A stretch of 64,000 nt of DNA from Halictus rubicundus (GCF_050948215.1 NC_135151.1:6922220-6986219), one strand, 5' to 3'. Positions 35,591 to 49,300 are shown, counted from the stretch's first letter. Notes: generated from the sequence alone by a model not told the origin. A program made the numbers and translations.

Positions 35591-38500
35591 GCCTCCTTGA
35601 TGAAAGGAGGAAAGAGCTTTTTACAAATACATGTTTGCTCGAGCTTTGTACAATTTCTAGACAAGATGATGTTTTTATATGAAAGAGGGTTTGTCAGAAG
35701 TTAATGAATTCATGGCTGGAGAGAATTATCGCGACGCTTGTACGAGACTCGCCCCTTTATTGGAGGTTAAGACTACTAAGAGGACTACTATAAGGAGGTA
35801 AGTCCTACAAATAAATATATGTCTGTTTCTTTTTATACTAATGTTCAAGTAAAGATTTATTTGTTTATTTTAAAATAGTAGAAAGTTCTTGGAAGGGTGA
35901 AAAATTATCTCGATTTGATAAACTCACCCCTTCACCGACCACCAAAAGCGTTTCTTCAAAATGTCTCCCTCTACAACTTCGACGCGATTTTACGAATGAA
36001 AGGAAATTGTCAAGAAAAAGAGAAACTAACTTCCACGATCGGAGAAGGATTCGTCGCTAGAAATTCGTTCGTAGACCTCGGACAAAATCCTAGATCCTTC
36101 CAGCACCGCAGGAAACCCACCCCTCGCAGCTCTTAAGATCTTCATTTCGAAATTCGTCGGTCGTCCAGTATAAATTCAACTGTTATCCCAAAGTGATTTT
36201 CGTGCATAAAAGAGTGGTCCGTGGGGACAGTGTATAGTTGCAGGAAAGAAATCGTGGTCCCTCGCGTAGCGTTGTCAGGCGAGCTGTTTCGCGCGGCTGT
36301 AACCGGCGAGAGCAGCTCGGGACGTGCGAGAACGTCTGTTTCTCGTGGGATATCTCCCGGCCATTTCCGTTTAATTGATCGTCCTGAAACGTTGGCACGT
36401 ATATGTGCTCCGTGGATCGAAGACGATACCAAAGACGGCGGTTTCAATGGTCAGTGGACGAGCCAATTAGCTCCGTCCCAATGCTCAGGTACACTCTTCT
36501 CCCTCGGTCTTCTCCCCCGTCGACACCCTCGACTCTTTCTCTCTCCCTCTCACTCTTCGTCCCGTTTCCTCTTTCGGACACACGTGTCTATCTTCTTCCC
36601 GCCCCCGGGCACGGATTCCCGGCCTATATGCGACCTGGAAGGCTTCCGGGCTGAAGCGGGACATTACGGGCTCCCTCTCGCATCCTCCCTGCTCCCTTTG
36701 CCCTACCCTTCACCCTCCTCCCTTCGCCCTCTGTTTCTACCGTGGACGGAACACAGAAAACCGAGGTCCTATCTTATCCGCGAAGAAGTTTATAGCCCGG
36801 TCGACTCTAATTGGGCGAGAAATCATCGGGCACTCCTTTCCCCCGTCCGCTCTCAATCTCTCTCTCTCTCTCTCTCTTCCCTCCCAGTCTTCTTCTGTCT
36901 TTCTGAAAAAGACGCTCACTAATTCACGATTTCTCGCGTATTATTGCTGTGGTCCGTGCCACTCTTTTTCTTCCCAGCCTCGGCCGGCTCGCCTGATTTG
37001 TTTCTCCATCGGATCGATGAGATCCCCCCTCCTCGTATTTCGCGTTCACTTGTTCGAGATAACGGATTTTCCGGTGGAACCCTGCGGAATCTATGGATCG
37101 ATATCCGCGAGAGATGTCTTCGTTATCTACACCCCTTGTGGTTGGGGGAACGATAACGTACGTACGTGCGGAATACCGATTGCTAATCGCTCGCGACGCT
37201 GATGAATAAGCCTGGTTGTTCGGTGGTGTTTGCGAGGACTTAACGAGCTCGGTAAATGAATAACGAACAACGTTGTCAGGGAGATTCAACACTTCGGAGG
37301 GTGAGACATTTTAGTCGAAGGTAATTGCTGTGGTTGTTCCCTCGTTGATGTATTTTGATTTTCAATCGTTAATCGATGTCTTTAATGTGGGAGTCGATTC
37401 ACGGTCATAGATTATTCCATGCTGCGTCCACAAAATGGACATAAATCGAACACAAGACTAGAGTGAAAATCGGTTGAACAGGACGAGAATGAAAATCGAT
37501 TGGACAAGACAAAAATGAAAATCAATTGATCAAGATCGAACTGGACATCGATCGAACGAGAGACTATTGCTATAAGTAAAATTAAATGTAGATATTAGCC
37601 CTGTTAACCCTGAAGACGTCGACAAGCGCCTCTGGTACTCAAAGTGTCAATGCAACCGCTCTATTCGCCTCATCAGCCAGGACCAAAGAATCCGTGACCC
37701 GAACTGTAAAGTGAGCGGGTCAGATCGTACCCAGGCACCGCGAGGAATCTGCGAATGTAGCAAAATCGCGACAAATGGTGACGGAGTGGATCGCAATGTC
37801 CTCGGCGCCGACGCTCTGTCGCGTTATCCTCGAGGGGAGCAGAATCTCGGTGGAATTTAAGCCGCGTAGCGAAGAAGGCTTAAAAAGGAGTAAAAGATCG
37901 CGTTGGAAATCGCGCGCGATTTACCGCGCACGGCGCGAAAAGGAACGGAACGGAACGGAACGGAACGGTGCGCCACGCTCGGCAGGCAATATCTCATTGA
38001 GTAAAGGAGGAGGTGACTTTAACGTTGGCCCCACGCTCTTCCCATGAGCAATCGCGGCTGAGACGGGCCTGGACGTGCCCGGTACGAGTAAGATCGTTAA
38101 TCTTACCGCACCGATCGGTCTCAGATAGTAATTGTTACGTTCTCGTTTCTCGTGGCTGACTGCCTGAATGTGTCCGACGATCCCACCTCTCTCCTGTTCT
38201 TCTCTCTCCCCTCTTGGCTCTTTCTCTGTTTCTCTCACCTTTTTTCCTGCTCGCCTCCTTCTTCCTACGGCTACTCGCCTCGCCGGGCCCGTTTCCCGCT
38301 CGCGCGTTCACCGCGCCGCTCGTTCGAACCCCTTGTTCTTTCTTTTACGGTGGGAGTGCCGAACGATCCTCACCCACCACCGGTGTTAATGCCTTTGGCA
38401 AGTTTGTCCGCATTACAATAACCTCCGTCTTTCCCTCTTCATCCTCCCGTCTCGTGTACAGCCCTATCGGCTGCCCTTTTGTACGCCTCTGACGATCACG

Positions 38501-38620
38501 GCTTCCTTTTCTCGTCTCAGCTCGCCTCGATTTGCCTCGGCTTGCCTCGGCTTGCCTCGGCTCTTCTGAGCACCCCGTTGTTCTGCTATCGCGGTGACAT
38601 TCCGCGTGGTAATCCCACCA
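35591..38620. other. no gene recognised
   Basis: Contains CpG patches, a (CT)n run at 36856-36882, a GGAAC pentanucleotide run (37944-37969) and CCTCGGCTTG repeats (38526-38560). The 233-codon frame at 36221-36922 starts with GTG and is Pro/Ser/Leu-rich; I do not accept it. Confidence 0.45.
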
Positions 38621-38740
38621 ACAGTGTTTACTCGATATATGTCCAAAACACGGGTCTAGCTACGGACATATATCAGCCAGGAGATACTATGTTTTGATCC
38701 ACGCGACCTCACACTCAACGCCCGAGGTCTCTCGAGCTTC
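38621..38740 (+). mobile_element. partial copy of miniature element family A
   Basis: ACAGTGTTTACTCGATATATG starts it, with ACACGGGTCTAGCTACGGAC following. It runs through CCCGAGGTCTCTCGAGCTTC and then stops matching. Confidence 0.65.
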
Positions 38741-38761
38741 TCGATTAATTCGTCACCAAAT

Positions 38762-38902
38762 TCGAAAACCAAATTTTTGCTCCCGACCTAGAATATTTTC
38801 GTTTCATACTATTTTCTTTCCTTTTGTTCATACGAAACTAATCCAATTCACACATACCGTACTTAAATGTTTACCCAGGCGCCACTCAAGCGCAATGGGT
38901 AA
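38762..38902. repeat. family K repeat, partial
   Basis: CGACCTAGAATATTTTCGT and the end GGCGCCACTCAAGCGCAATGG resemble the family K copy at 63797-63967 and the fragment at 23911. Confidence 0.5.
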
Positions 38903-39260
38903 TACAGTAGATTTGATTCTTTGCGCGATGAGCATGGAGAATGATAGGAGCCTTCTGTATGGTTCCCACAGTTTCTGTTAATTCAGTATTAACGTGTTCA
39001 TAGTGTTCACAGTCTGGATATTTAAGCTCGACTGTGAGGGAAGACAATTTTTGAATGTCTAGGAAGCCAAGCATTTTTACGTCTCGCGCGGTTCTCAAGC
39101 TTTTTCGTGGCCACTATACTAACTAGTCTGATCCTCTAAACGGTAAAAACAGCAATAGGCAGCATTCCGATCGGCCATGTCCCGCGTGTTCGGATAAACG
39201 AGGTCCTACTGTATTGTTTAACGTACGTTCGCTGTACGTGCATATGCTCTTTCATTTAAA
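38903..39260. other. no gene recognised
   Basis: Unique-looking mixed sequence without coding signal. Confidence 0.45.
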
Positions 39261-39360
39261 TATTGATTACTGGACTATGGATTTGATGCGTTTATAAGAA
39301 CAATGAATAGGCGAGATAAAAAACTGCGAAGACATTAAACGAATTTGAGAGCGTTATTAC

Positions 39361-39595
39361 TACACTGTGGATTTTCGTGCAAAATAAAAATTTGATCCAT
39401 TGATTGTAAGGAACACAAGCTACCCGACAATGCATGTCTTCTTATACTAATAATGTTAAAACTAAGTAAAACTAGATATTTTAAAACTAAGTCGAAAATA
39501 CTAGTATAACAGCATTCCTGAAATCATGTCACTTCTGCATAGTTTTGCGTTGCATGCAGACATTTTTGTGATAAGTGCGTAAATTCCGCAGTCTA
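39361..39595 (+). repeat. dispersed repeat family I, copy
   Basis: CACTGTGGATTTTCGTGC, then AAAATAAAAATTTGATCC at the left and GCGTAAATTCCGCAGTCTA at the right. A partial reversed copy lies just before it (39269-39345). Confidence 0.65.
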
Positions 39596-40335
39596 GTTAT
39601 TATCTTCTACTTGTGACATACTGAAAACAGAAGATCTTCAGCACCATCTGTAGAAGATGATTAATTGTGCCAGCCGTTCAAACAGGAAATAAGAAATTCT
39701 CAGGTTTCGTTTGCTTCGGAGTAGAACCTGGCTCAAAGCGCCACGCACCGATCGAGTTCAGATCCTTTTGATAGTGCAACTTACCAATAGCCAGCTACAA
39801 CTGGACGTTTCCCGGGCTATCAGGTCCGAAATACCGTGGGAGCAGAAGCCTAGAGAGGTGACAAGAATTACCGTCGAGTGTCGGACAAGTTTGTTTCAAT
39901 TACAACGCGGTCCTGGTCGTTTCTCGCCTCACCGGTCCTCGTTCTCGCCTGTTCTTCTCTCCTCCCCGTGTTCCCTACCGTGTGCGCACAACACATCGGG
40001 CCTTGGGTCCCGGGTCCCGGGCCCGGGCCCGGGCCCGGGCGTGGTTATAAATTTGGTAGCCGCGTTAACCGGTGACGGGGACCACGATATCCGAAATGTC
40101 GGTGGATCCGGTGTTTTCGTGCTCTCCGCCAACGACCGATTCCAACCGTGTCCCGAAAGACTGTCGTCCGAGAGCGAAACCAGTTTCGCAGTCGCGCGGA
40201 TTCCTTATTTGCGGGCCCGACGAAACCGTAGATTCGAGTTAATCGTCGATGAGCCTTCTCCCTCGCCCCCACTGCGCCCCCCCCCCTGGACACCGTCTTG
40301 CTGTTAAGCGGGAATTGCCCGTCGAAAATCAACTG
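39596..40335. other. no gene recognised; GGGCCC repeats
   Basis: A perfect alternation CCCGGGCCCGGGCCCGGGC occurs at 40017-40040. The 198-codon frame across 39711-40307 overlaps comparably open frames and shows no domain. Confidence 0.45.
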
Positions 40336-41515
40336 ACAAGGGAACATATTCAGATGCGAAAATCCGATTTTGATGAAACTTATGGGAGCTTCTAGTTCTT
40401 TGAAAAATATTTGACACGTATTTTTTTTTATCGGCAGACATCCACTTTGAAGGGGTGATAACAGCCCTCAAAGTTGGGGTTCAAAACCACATTTTTTGAG
40501 ATATCTCGGAAACCAGAGATCGAAAAAATTTGAATTTTTTTTTTAAATTGTGTGTTTTTCAATGGGAAATGTAGTCGCGCAAGAAAATTTTAACAAAAGT
40601 TTTTTGTTTAAACAATATATTAAAATTTTGATTTTTTTTTGCAGTTTCTTTTATTTATTGTTAGTTCATTTTAATGTAAACTTGGGTGTGTGATCTTTGA
40701 TCCAAAATAGGGGATACATGTTTCAGGATTTTCTTTTTTTTTTGCCATTTAACAATAATTATGCATAATGGAAGATAGTCTTGCACCTGGCGTGCGTAGG
40801 AAGGAATTCTGGCTTGTTTCATCGAAATATAAGCATTTAGTATAAACGTGTATAGTATTTTAAACAATACCACTGGGTTATGTGTCGTTTATTGTTTTAT
40901 TAGTAGCTAAAGAAGGTGGCGCAGGTAGCAGCGTGAAATACTTCAGTCAACCACGTTCTAAATAATTCTTTCGTTGGTTTACCCCATGTGGAAGCTTCAA
41001 TATGGACATTAGGTGCCGTGAACACACTTCTTCGTACACGAGGTCCTAACTGCCCTTTGACTCATTTCAAAACAATATACAATGGCGATAGCAACTGTCC
41101 ATCAGCTGAAATTGTGGGCTGGATAGTGTAGCTGTGAGTTGTTAACGATATGGATTGGACAAGAGCACCCGTTTCTTTTTCACCTTTGTGTGAAAGTGTT
41201 CGACCAGAGTGCAATTCCAACTGGAACCCACTTTGATCACTATTGAAAATATTGCTTGCGCCATAATTTTCGCGTATTATTTCGCATCTGAATATGTTCC
41301 CTTGTGAGACGAAATTCGACGCTCTCGGACGAACTCAAAGTACACGGACTCCCCTTCGCATCTGGGATTTCGGATCCAGGAGGATCCAAAGATCATTGCT
41401 TCAATCCTTGACGAGCTGTTCCTCCCTAACCTGTATTGCCCCCTTCCCCGGGATCCCTTCTTGCTGTTAGGCGGTGAGCAAATTGCGAGAATTGCCCCTC
41501 GAAAATCAACAGACA
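40297..41515. repeat. direct repeats outside the 970 bp transposon
   Basis: CTTGCTGTTAAGCGG and GAATTGCCCGTCGAAAATC before the element recur, slightly diverged, at 41460-41515 about 150 bp beyond it. Confidence 0.65.
40336..41305. mobile_element. 970 bp DNA transposon remnant with 26 bp terminal inverted repeats
   Basis: ACAAGGGAACATATTCAGAT and following bases at the left are exactly inverse to those ending GTTCCCTTGT at the right. The minus-strand interior reads as broken frames with many stops (for example 40661-40873), so it cannot code for an active transposase. I cannot name the superfamily. Confidence 0.8.
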
Positions 41516-41541
41516 CAGAACCCAACACTTTCAGAAGAAAC

Positions 41542-41710
41542 TTAACCAGTTAGCTGTTGCGACCTCTATGAAAAATGTGTACCTGAGTTGCGTCGCGAGA
41601 ATTAACCGCTGTTTGAATTATAGCTGTTTTGACGAGTATGCTCGTCATGACACAAAATATTGCCATTTCTTCGTGACGAGTATACTCGTCAAACACAGTT
41701 AACTGGTTAA
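41542..41710. mobile_element. TTAA-flanked miniature element, 169 bp
   Basis: TTAACCAGTTAGCTGTTG at the left and CACAGTTAACTGGTTAA at the right are inverse. The interior repeats GACGAGTATACTCGTC, itself palindromic. The ends resemble piggyBac-type TTAA plus CC. Confidence 0.8.
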
Positions 41711-41812
41711 AGTAGGTACACGTAATCGTATCAAGGATTCAGGATCCAGGAGGTTGAAGGATGAACGAATCTTCACGAAGCGTATAGATTGTAAAAGATC
41801 ATTGTTCAAAGC

Positions 41813-41814
<2 letters not shown>

Positions 41815-41874
<60 letters not shown>

Positions 41875-41887
41875 TGTTTGTGTGTGG
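41815..41887. repeat. (TG)n microsatellite
   Basis: About 34 TG dinucleotides with two interruptions near the right end. Confidence 0.95.
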
Positions 41888-42563
41888 ATATTTACAAACA
41901 AATTCATTTAAATAAGAATCACTGTTAACAGAGTTCGGTTACAGGATAATCGTCTGGACACCTACTCCTACCTACGCAGCAGCGCCTAGGCGAATACATG
42001 ATCGGGATCCGCGCGGCGTAAACGGTTCGGCCGGGACTAGTTCCGAACAGGGCTGTTAATCCGGTGCGTTGACCACCGTCCGCGCGACGATCAAGCAATC
42101 GATTAATTACCTATCTAAATGCCCGCGGCTCCCGTCGAACGTGGAAAAGAACATCGTTGGTCACCGCGATGGAGCATTACACAAAACGACCTTCGTAGCG
42201 CTTATCGTAACCTTAAATCGTAATAAATGGACCGTAATCGTAGTAAGTAGCTTCCTAGGTGCTAGGGGAACACGGGTCGGCCGAATCGACACGGTGGTTG
42301 GCCGACCACGGAGAAAGTGGGAGACATTAAGTAAACAAGGGGACACGGGTATCTCCTGAATGGGATTCCGGCCGCTGATCGGCCCGGTTCGCCGAATTCC
42401 AGGATCGGGTTCAGCTCTCGGAGCAACGAACCCTCGCGGTTCACGATCGATCTACAGGTTTAGGAGTCTCTGGATAGTATAGTCGGAACGTCCCGCGTCA
42501 CTGTTCAGAGATTCTCAAAAACACGGGGGTCACAATATCTCGAGATCATCTACCGGGACACTT
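41888..42563. other. 3' flank of eyegone
   Basis: Probably includes the eyegone 3' UTR. No unambiguous AATAAA on the minus strand was fixed here. The sequence is GC-rich near 42000 and 42260-42440. Confidence 0.4.
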
Positions 42564-43166
42564 TCAGCGGTCGTGTTTGGTCAGTTCTAAGGGCTGCTGG
42601 TCCGTCCAGTGATCCCTCCAGGCGACTGTAGGCGAGGAAGGTACGTCCTGATCCGAGTCCTGAACATCGATCTCCTCGTCCTCCTCTTCGTCCTCCGGTC
42701 TGTCGAATTCTCCTTTGCTGGCCGATTCAGACCCGATGCCAGGTCCCGAGCTAGGACCATGCCTCTGCTGCTCGTACACCGGACTCGACGGCCTGGGCAC
42801 GCTAGACGAATCCTCGCCGACCAGCTGGCTGATCATCCGAAACGCGCTGGGCTTCCTCTCCGGCTGTTTCGCGACCGGCTCGAGCCTGTCGATCCTCTCG
42901 GTCCTCTCCGACGCTGGCTCTCTCGAAGACGAGTTGGTCACCACCGCCCGGAACGCGCTACTTTCGCCGCCCATGCCGGCGATTGAGCAGCTTGAGGCAC
43001 GACTTATTTCCATACCGGATGCGGAGTGCGGTTGCGGCGGCGGCGGCTGCTGCGGCTGCGATGCTGGCGGCGGCGGCGGTGGGGGCGGTGGTGGCGGTGG
43101 CGAACGCTTTAAGAGGTTCATGCGCTGATGACGCCGCCACTTTGCTCGTCTGTTGGAAAACCAAAC
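42564..43166 (-). CDS. eyg: eyegone coding exon 5 (homeodomain helix 3 and C-terminal tail)
   Basis: After acceptor CTCTTAG the exon opens with VWFSNRRAKWRRHQRMNLLKR, so homeodomain residue 50 is Ser. The tail has 12 prolines in a row, Pro/Gln-rich and Ser-rich segments, FRMISQLVGED, an acidic block (DEEEDEEIDVQDSD) and ends LELTKHDR with a stop at 42564-42566. The proline run is encoded by a GGC/GGT-type repeat on the plus strand and is likely length-variable. Confidence 0.93.
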   Translation of the reverse strand, partial: VWFSNRRAKWRRHQRMNLLKRSPPPPPPPPPPPPASQPQQPPPPQPHSASGMEISRASSCSIAGMGGESSAFRAVVTNSSSREPASERTERIDRLEPVAKQPERKPSAFRMISQLVGEDSSSVPRPSSPVYEQQRHGPSSGPGIGSESASKGEFDRPEDEEEDEEIDVQDSDQDVPSSPTVAWRDHWTDQQPLELTKHDR

Positions 43167-43283
43167 CTAAGAGTCACGAGTTAGGTCGTTAGAACGCTCG
43201 TGATCAAGGTCGACTATGGCTCGAGGGCTGCGTGCGCGCCAGCGCGATGGCCTGCTCCTTGTAACAGACGAAGTCTCTTTAAA

Positions 43284-43320
<37 letters not shown>

Positions 43321-46300
43321 GTTCTCTCTTCGAGCTCTGTCTCTTAGACTTGTTATTCTGTGAAACTTTTCTTTGAACTTCACTTCGTTGCAAAGTCCAG
43401 AGACCAGGAGAACTTGACGGAAGACAGGCCCTCGCGGAGGCGACTCGCCAGCCCTGCAACAAACATATCTACGATGCAATTGATACCCACCTGTACACGA
43501 GCTTCTGATAGTGAGGTCTTCGAGGCGAGACGCTCCCGCGTCGACACGCAGGGGTAGTGCGATCTCTCGAACTCCTTTTCTAGCTCCTCCAGTTGCTCCG
43601 GACTGAAGGTGGTGCGGTTCCGCCGGAACTTTGGCTGCTCCGAACCGTCCAAGCTACCCTCGTCCCCGTCGCCGTCTGTGTGGAGAAACAGCTAGGTCTC
43701 TTACCCTGAAGAGCTCTGATTTTCCTCTCGGGAGAATATTGGGAAAGGAGGTGGAACGTGGAAGAGACTGAATTCGTTGCTCTTGATTTGTTTGTTGTCG
43801 CTTAGCTTAGAGGAACAGTTAAGATTTGGGAAAGCAGACGGAAAGTGAAGAATGTAAGAGAGATAGAAATTTGCTTCGTTGCTCTTGACCAATACTGAAG
43901 CAACCCAGCGCTGAAGGTAAGTGCACGTTGCCTCGCACAGACAACATTACTTCGTGGTTACTTTGTCGTAGTACTTGCTTGGCTAAAGACATTTGCCGAA
44001 TGGAACTCCCACGAAAGAATGTTTCTTAGCTTCAACAACTATGGAACAAAAATGCGACTGGCGGTGGTAGGTTTGATGTTCAAATAGCATGGCTACTTCA
44101 ATTGCAGGCTATTTTCTACAACCATCAATTTTTACTGTCGCGCAAGTGATCAGTCTATAGTCGACAGTCTACAGTGTTCTGCACTAACATTGAGTAGAAT
44201 TTGATGGTTAGTTCAACTACGAGTCCCCGGCTATAGTAAATAAGTCTTCGAGGCTCCACTATACTCAGATCGAGCGACACCTTGGCAGTTATTACCGTCT
44301 ACTTCAAGTTTCGGTTCGCGTTTTGAACCCTAGACTGCGGATATAGAATAAATTGAAAAGTTTGAAAAACGGACTTCTGTAGCACGGTTCCAAGTATATC
44401 GAGCGAAATGTACACAGTGTGCTTCAGAGCTTCGAGCGCGGTGCGTTCGTCGTAATCGCTTTCTACCGACTCACTTATTATATTATCATATTACAGGGCA
44501 TTCACTCGCACAGTGTTGTCCCCTAACCGTAAGACAGGGGGCAGTCATTGAAACGGTCACAAAATCGTATCGATCCGTTCAAACAGATGTCATTGGCTCG
44601 GGCTGGTGCGTCGACGGTTTTCGCCATTTTATCATTCAACGTTTATACTACAGTTACATCAGCTCGTCAAACAATCGTGAGGTAACCCGAAGTATACCTA
44701 TATCTGTCTGTATCTAGAGCAAAACGAATACGAAATGGCTTGTCGGAAGTTCTAAAATGATGGTTAAAAAAAGTAACTCAAAGTACGTCCGCGAAACTAG
44801 TTGAACTAATTGCAAATTCTAACTTGAACAGCCAGCGTGTTATTCGAGCTAGGAACATCGAAACTAGAAGCTTGTTAATATGTGATAAACGATGAGGTTG
44901 TATTTGAGATCGTGAAATGTCTTTTTCGCCATTTCAAAATGGCCACCGTTGTGATCGACGATTCCAACTATACGGTCGGCGGAAAGTTTATTTATGGAAA
45001 TAGAGTCGAGCTGGCTGAACAAGTTTGAAATCGATTACTTTCGAGAAGGATGGGATTTAGCGGTTTGAATCTTCAATTGATTTAAGATCTAATTCAATTA
45101 AGATTCAATTAAATTTAAATCTTCACGATTTAGTCTGCATGCGTTTTCCAGTAAACCAAAGTCGACTGTTTAAGGCGAGATAAGGTAAAACAAAATGGAT
45201 TCCATTCTCTCTGTAGAATCGGCTATCCATAATTAATTCTAGCTCGTGCAAGAGTTAAACCAAATCAAGATAGCGATCAAATCAATGCGATCTCCATTGT
45301 ACCACGAATCGCAAGAATTTGAGAATGGGGGGACACGACAAAGGGTCCAAGGAAGCAGTGCAATAAAAATGGTCACCTTGCAGGTATCCACGAGTGATCG
45401 CGTCGGCGTGCAGGGAGTGGTCGGCGGTGCCCGCGGCGGACGCAGAGGCGGCTGCTGCCGCAGCTGCAGCGGCTCCCGGGCTCAAGGCCGGGGGCAGCAG
45501 GAGAGCGGAAGCTGCGCCGGAGATTCCGGTAGCCAACGGCGGCAATATCCAAGGGTGACCCGCCGCCCCCGGTGCCGGCCAACCCGCCGGCAAATGGTGG
45601 CTGGTCCTCGGGTGTTGATGGGCGCTGTTGAAGTACGGGTGCGGACGGGCCGCGTAGAAACTGTACCCGGCCGCCCTCGCGAATTCCGCAGCCGCGCGTT
45701 CCGCAGCCCTGTTCCGCAAAATCCGGTTGATACTGCTCACCGATGGCGCCGTCGAGTTGCTGCACACGACTGCAATCAGCAAATCGGTCTCCTTCTCTAA
45801 CCGGTCTTCTTTAACCGAGCTTCCAAGCTTTCTACTCGACGCCGTTTTACTACTGTCTTCTAGTGTCAAGACTTTTTGCAAGCCGAGCCGTTCGCGAATC
45901 AATTTTATCAACGTTTTGCAAATTTTATGACTAACTTCTTCAAGGGTTGGAAGATACGTGGATACGGTTTTTGTCTGACGATGATGATGAGGCGAGAGAC
46001 TGAGGGACATAATTGTTGGATGGTTTCTAATATTTTTAATTTACGATTATCGAGATTGTGACATTGATAAGGAATTATTCAACAAATTTATTTCTTTGGA
46101 CATGTACCGTAAAAAAAAATGAGTTAAACATTTTGATAGATGCATTCTTGTTATTTTTTTTTTGTAAAGCAGTAACTTTTCGTGCTCCGTAAGCCTAGTG
46201 TTAAAATGAAGTTTAATTTGGATGCGAATTAAATTAAAGTTCCAATTGATGCAGTTTTCTGATTAGGCAAAGAACATGATACTTGAATGGGCCAATCGTT

Positions 46301-49300
46301 CATTTAATAAAAATGTGTTTGAACGTGATATGAATTCGAGCTTCGTGCAGTAGTGCTTCGAGTGGGAAACATTTTTATGCGATCGTCTGGCAAATAAATA
46401 AATAATCAATGAAGACTTTAGCTATTGATTTATTTAAAACGAATTCGAATTTTATTCGGCTCGCATCAGTAGGCTTGGTTAAAAAAGCGTTGCTTGTGCC
46501 AGATGTAAAATGAGCTGTATCGAATAAACTTCGGTTCAGCTTCACGTTTAAGCTCGAACATTAATATTGAATAGTTTTATTGAAAAAATGCGAGTCGGAC
46601 ACGTTCTCCATGACAAATTGAAAGATTAAATTCGTCTGACATCACCAGGCTGGATCAGGCAAATGTATCTTGTGCGAAATATACAAAAGCTTCGTAAATT
46701 GTGTAGTTTGAAGTTCGGACATTAATTGAGAATCGTTTGCTGGGGAAAAAAAGGAGTCGGGCACGTTCTCCAGGACAACAAATTGAAAGCCGCAATTCGG
46801 CTCGCGTCACCAGGCCCGTTTAAGAAACCGTTTCCTGTGCCAGATAAAGTAGGCTGGTTCGCTCGAACGAGGATCGTTTCCACGATTCCGTGTTCCTTTT
46901 GAAACCGCGACGATAGGCATATCCGGTTCTTTCTGCGTCCACGTCTGCTCTCGATTTTCATGTAAATGTCTCGCGGCCGACGCTACTCGAATGCTTCCGA
47001 GGAGAAAGTCGCTGCGTATCACCCAATGGCCGGACGAATTTCGATAATTAACGGCCCAGTGGGGAGAATTACGAGGACGACGATCTCTGTGCGTACAAAG
47101 ACGCGCGAAGTCTGTCCACATTTGAAAAGAATAAAGTGTGTCGACGGACAAGGCCGTGGAAAGACAGCTTCTTGATCGCGTCGCACGATTGTACGTTGCG
47201 AACAGACGCGCACGACTATTATTACGACCGATTTGCACCGGTGCACGAACCACGCGACCGCCAACATAATTGTTCGCTGGTTTGCGCCGATTACAAGACG
47301 AACAAATTCAGACGCGAATTAACGGATTCGTCGGGACACAATGCTTTTTCCCCGAGTGTTGTTTTGCATTTTTACGATTTGCCTTTCCGATCGTTCGCGA
47401 ACCGTTTACAGCACGCTTTTCTTAAACGTCTGGTGACTGCGATCAGATTTTACTTTGAATCTTAACTTGGCGATGAGAATTTCTGATTGATTTAGTGGTG
47501 CGTTTTGTCTGATTGTCTGGCTAGAGACGTGATCGAACGAATGTCTGGAGGAAATGTGTATGTTACAAATTGTCCGAAATTGACTTTTCCGTGCAATATG
47601 TGCCAATGGGATGCACGCACAAATTACTTTGGCGATGTTTTTAGCGTTAAACGATGACACTAGAGGTTCTACGTGTACATATCACATAATGTTGCGCTAG
47701 TTTTCATTGCTATATGGAGCAAAGGATTGTTTTTGCGTCTTTCTGTTTTACAAAATGCAACACACGCTTTTCTACTACATGCCCATTCAACTACCGAATG
47801 ATTTAGCTATGGATTTATTGAAAATGAAGTTTAATTTAGAACTGGATCAGTGAATACTTTTATGCGGTGGATTGATGAAACACATAACTTTTGGATGGTT
47901 CGATAAATTACAGCTCGATTCTATAGTATTCTATAGTACATCGAGTGGAAACATTTTTATGCTATGGCCGGACTCGATTTTGAGTTTAACTAATCAGTAC
48001 CATTGGAAGTATCCATGTCTCAGTTTCTATTGTAAGCAATCATACCACTCGACACATGCTCTAAGTGCACAACCATTATTTCGAACATTTCCTTAACATC
48101 CTGAGACCTGTTAAAGTAACATCGTTACAAAACGAACATTCGCATCGAACGTGGATCGAGTAACGATGAAAGAGATCGGTGATTTTATACGTCACATTAA
48201 TATTCAGCCATCGGATGATGCAACTGAGATGTAATTACTATTATCACATAAGTACAGTCAAACCTGTTTTCGTGCGGTCCTTTTCTACGCGATTTTTTTT
48301 ATGCGGTATAGGAATGCCAACGGTGTTGGCATTATAACACCCTTGTAATGTTCTCATCACAAGAAGATGCGCGTTTTGGACTACGACGAGTAATATTGAA
48401 TTACGCGCATTTTGAAAATTTCTCCATGTTTAAAATGAGAAATTAAATTTTTTTTAAACGTTTCCATGTGTAATTTAATTATTTATTTTGTTTGGAAAAC
48501 ATTTTCTCGCTATTTCGTAAATCTTTGACATATTATCTAAGTGAGACTTTTTTTTTTATGCGGTCCCTCTCCACCGCATGAAAAATTTTCTTTAATATGT
48601 GGTAAAAAATTATTTGTTATAGCTATTTATGATGTTTCTAAATATTTTTTTTTTGTGCGGTTTCTTTTATGCGGTCCCTATCTACCGCACAAAAACAGGT
48701 TTGACTGTACCGAGATCGATTATAAACAACATCCGCTACTAGCTTTGACTGGCAACTGAATAAAATCCGTTCGTTTATGATTGAAAATGGACAATGTACA
48801 CGATGCATTATATTAATTAACGATTCGATGACAGGACTCGGGTCCTTTTTGATCCAGAGTCAGAAACGTTCTCCTACTGTTCTAGAAGTCAGTTCAAATC
48901 ATCAATTATTTCTATTGGCTCCAATAAAAAGATCAACGTTCATCTCAAGGAAGTAGGCACAAACAGTTGTCATTAACACGTTGACTGCTATGACGGCCAC
49001 ATATGGGGAACGTTATTTTCAAGAACGACGTCTTCAAGTTTAGAAACATATTTGTGTCTAATAAAATATAGATTTTATGCGCTTATGACAAAAATTGACA
49101 CATCAAATGCAAAACAGTAATGACATTGAAATAATTCAAAAACACTTTGGCATTATTTGCAACGCCTTAGAATTATTAAAAAGGAGAAGTAACCGTCTAT
49201 GTGGATCCTATATCCTGAAATTATTTCAAACAACTTTTTGGATGACACATTTGAGCACACTGAATTGTATCATGACTCGTGGAAAGCAGAAGGATCAAAG

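Noticed and set aside
36221..36922. Longest open frame in the window, 233 codons, plus strand
   Set aside because: Starts with GTG, is Pro/Ser/Leu/Arg-rich from pyrimidine-rich DNA and a (CT)n run, and shows no domain or splice context.
39711..40307. 198-codon plus-strand frame
   Set aside because: Spans GGGCCC repeats and a C-run; no recognisable domain, no partner exons.
42609..43192. Plus-strand frames with poly-Gly or poly-Ala
   Set aside because: Antisense shadows of eyegone exon 5 and its proline repeat.
45246..45800. 184-codon plus-strand frame
   Set aside because: Antisense of eyegone exon 3; the minus strand carries the PAX RED sequence.
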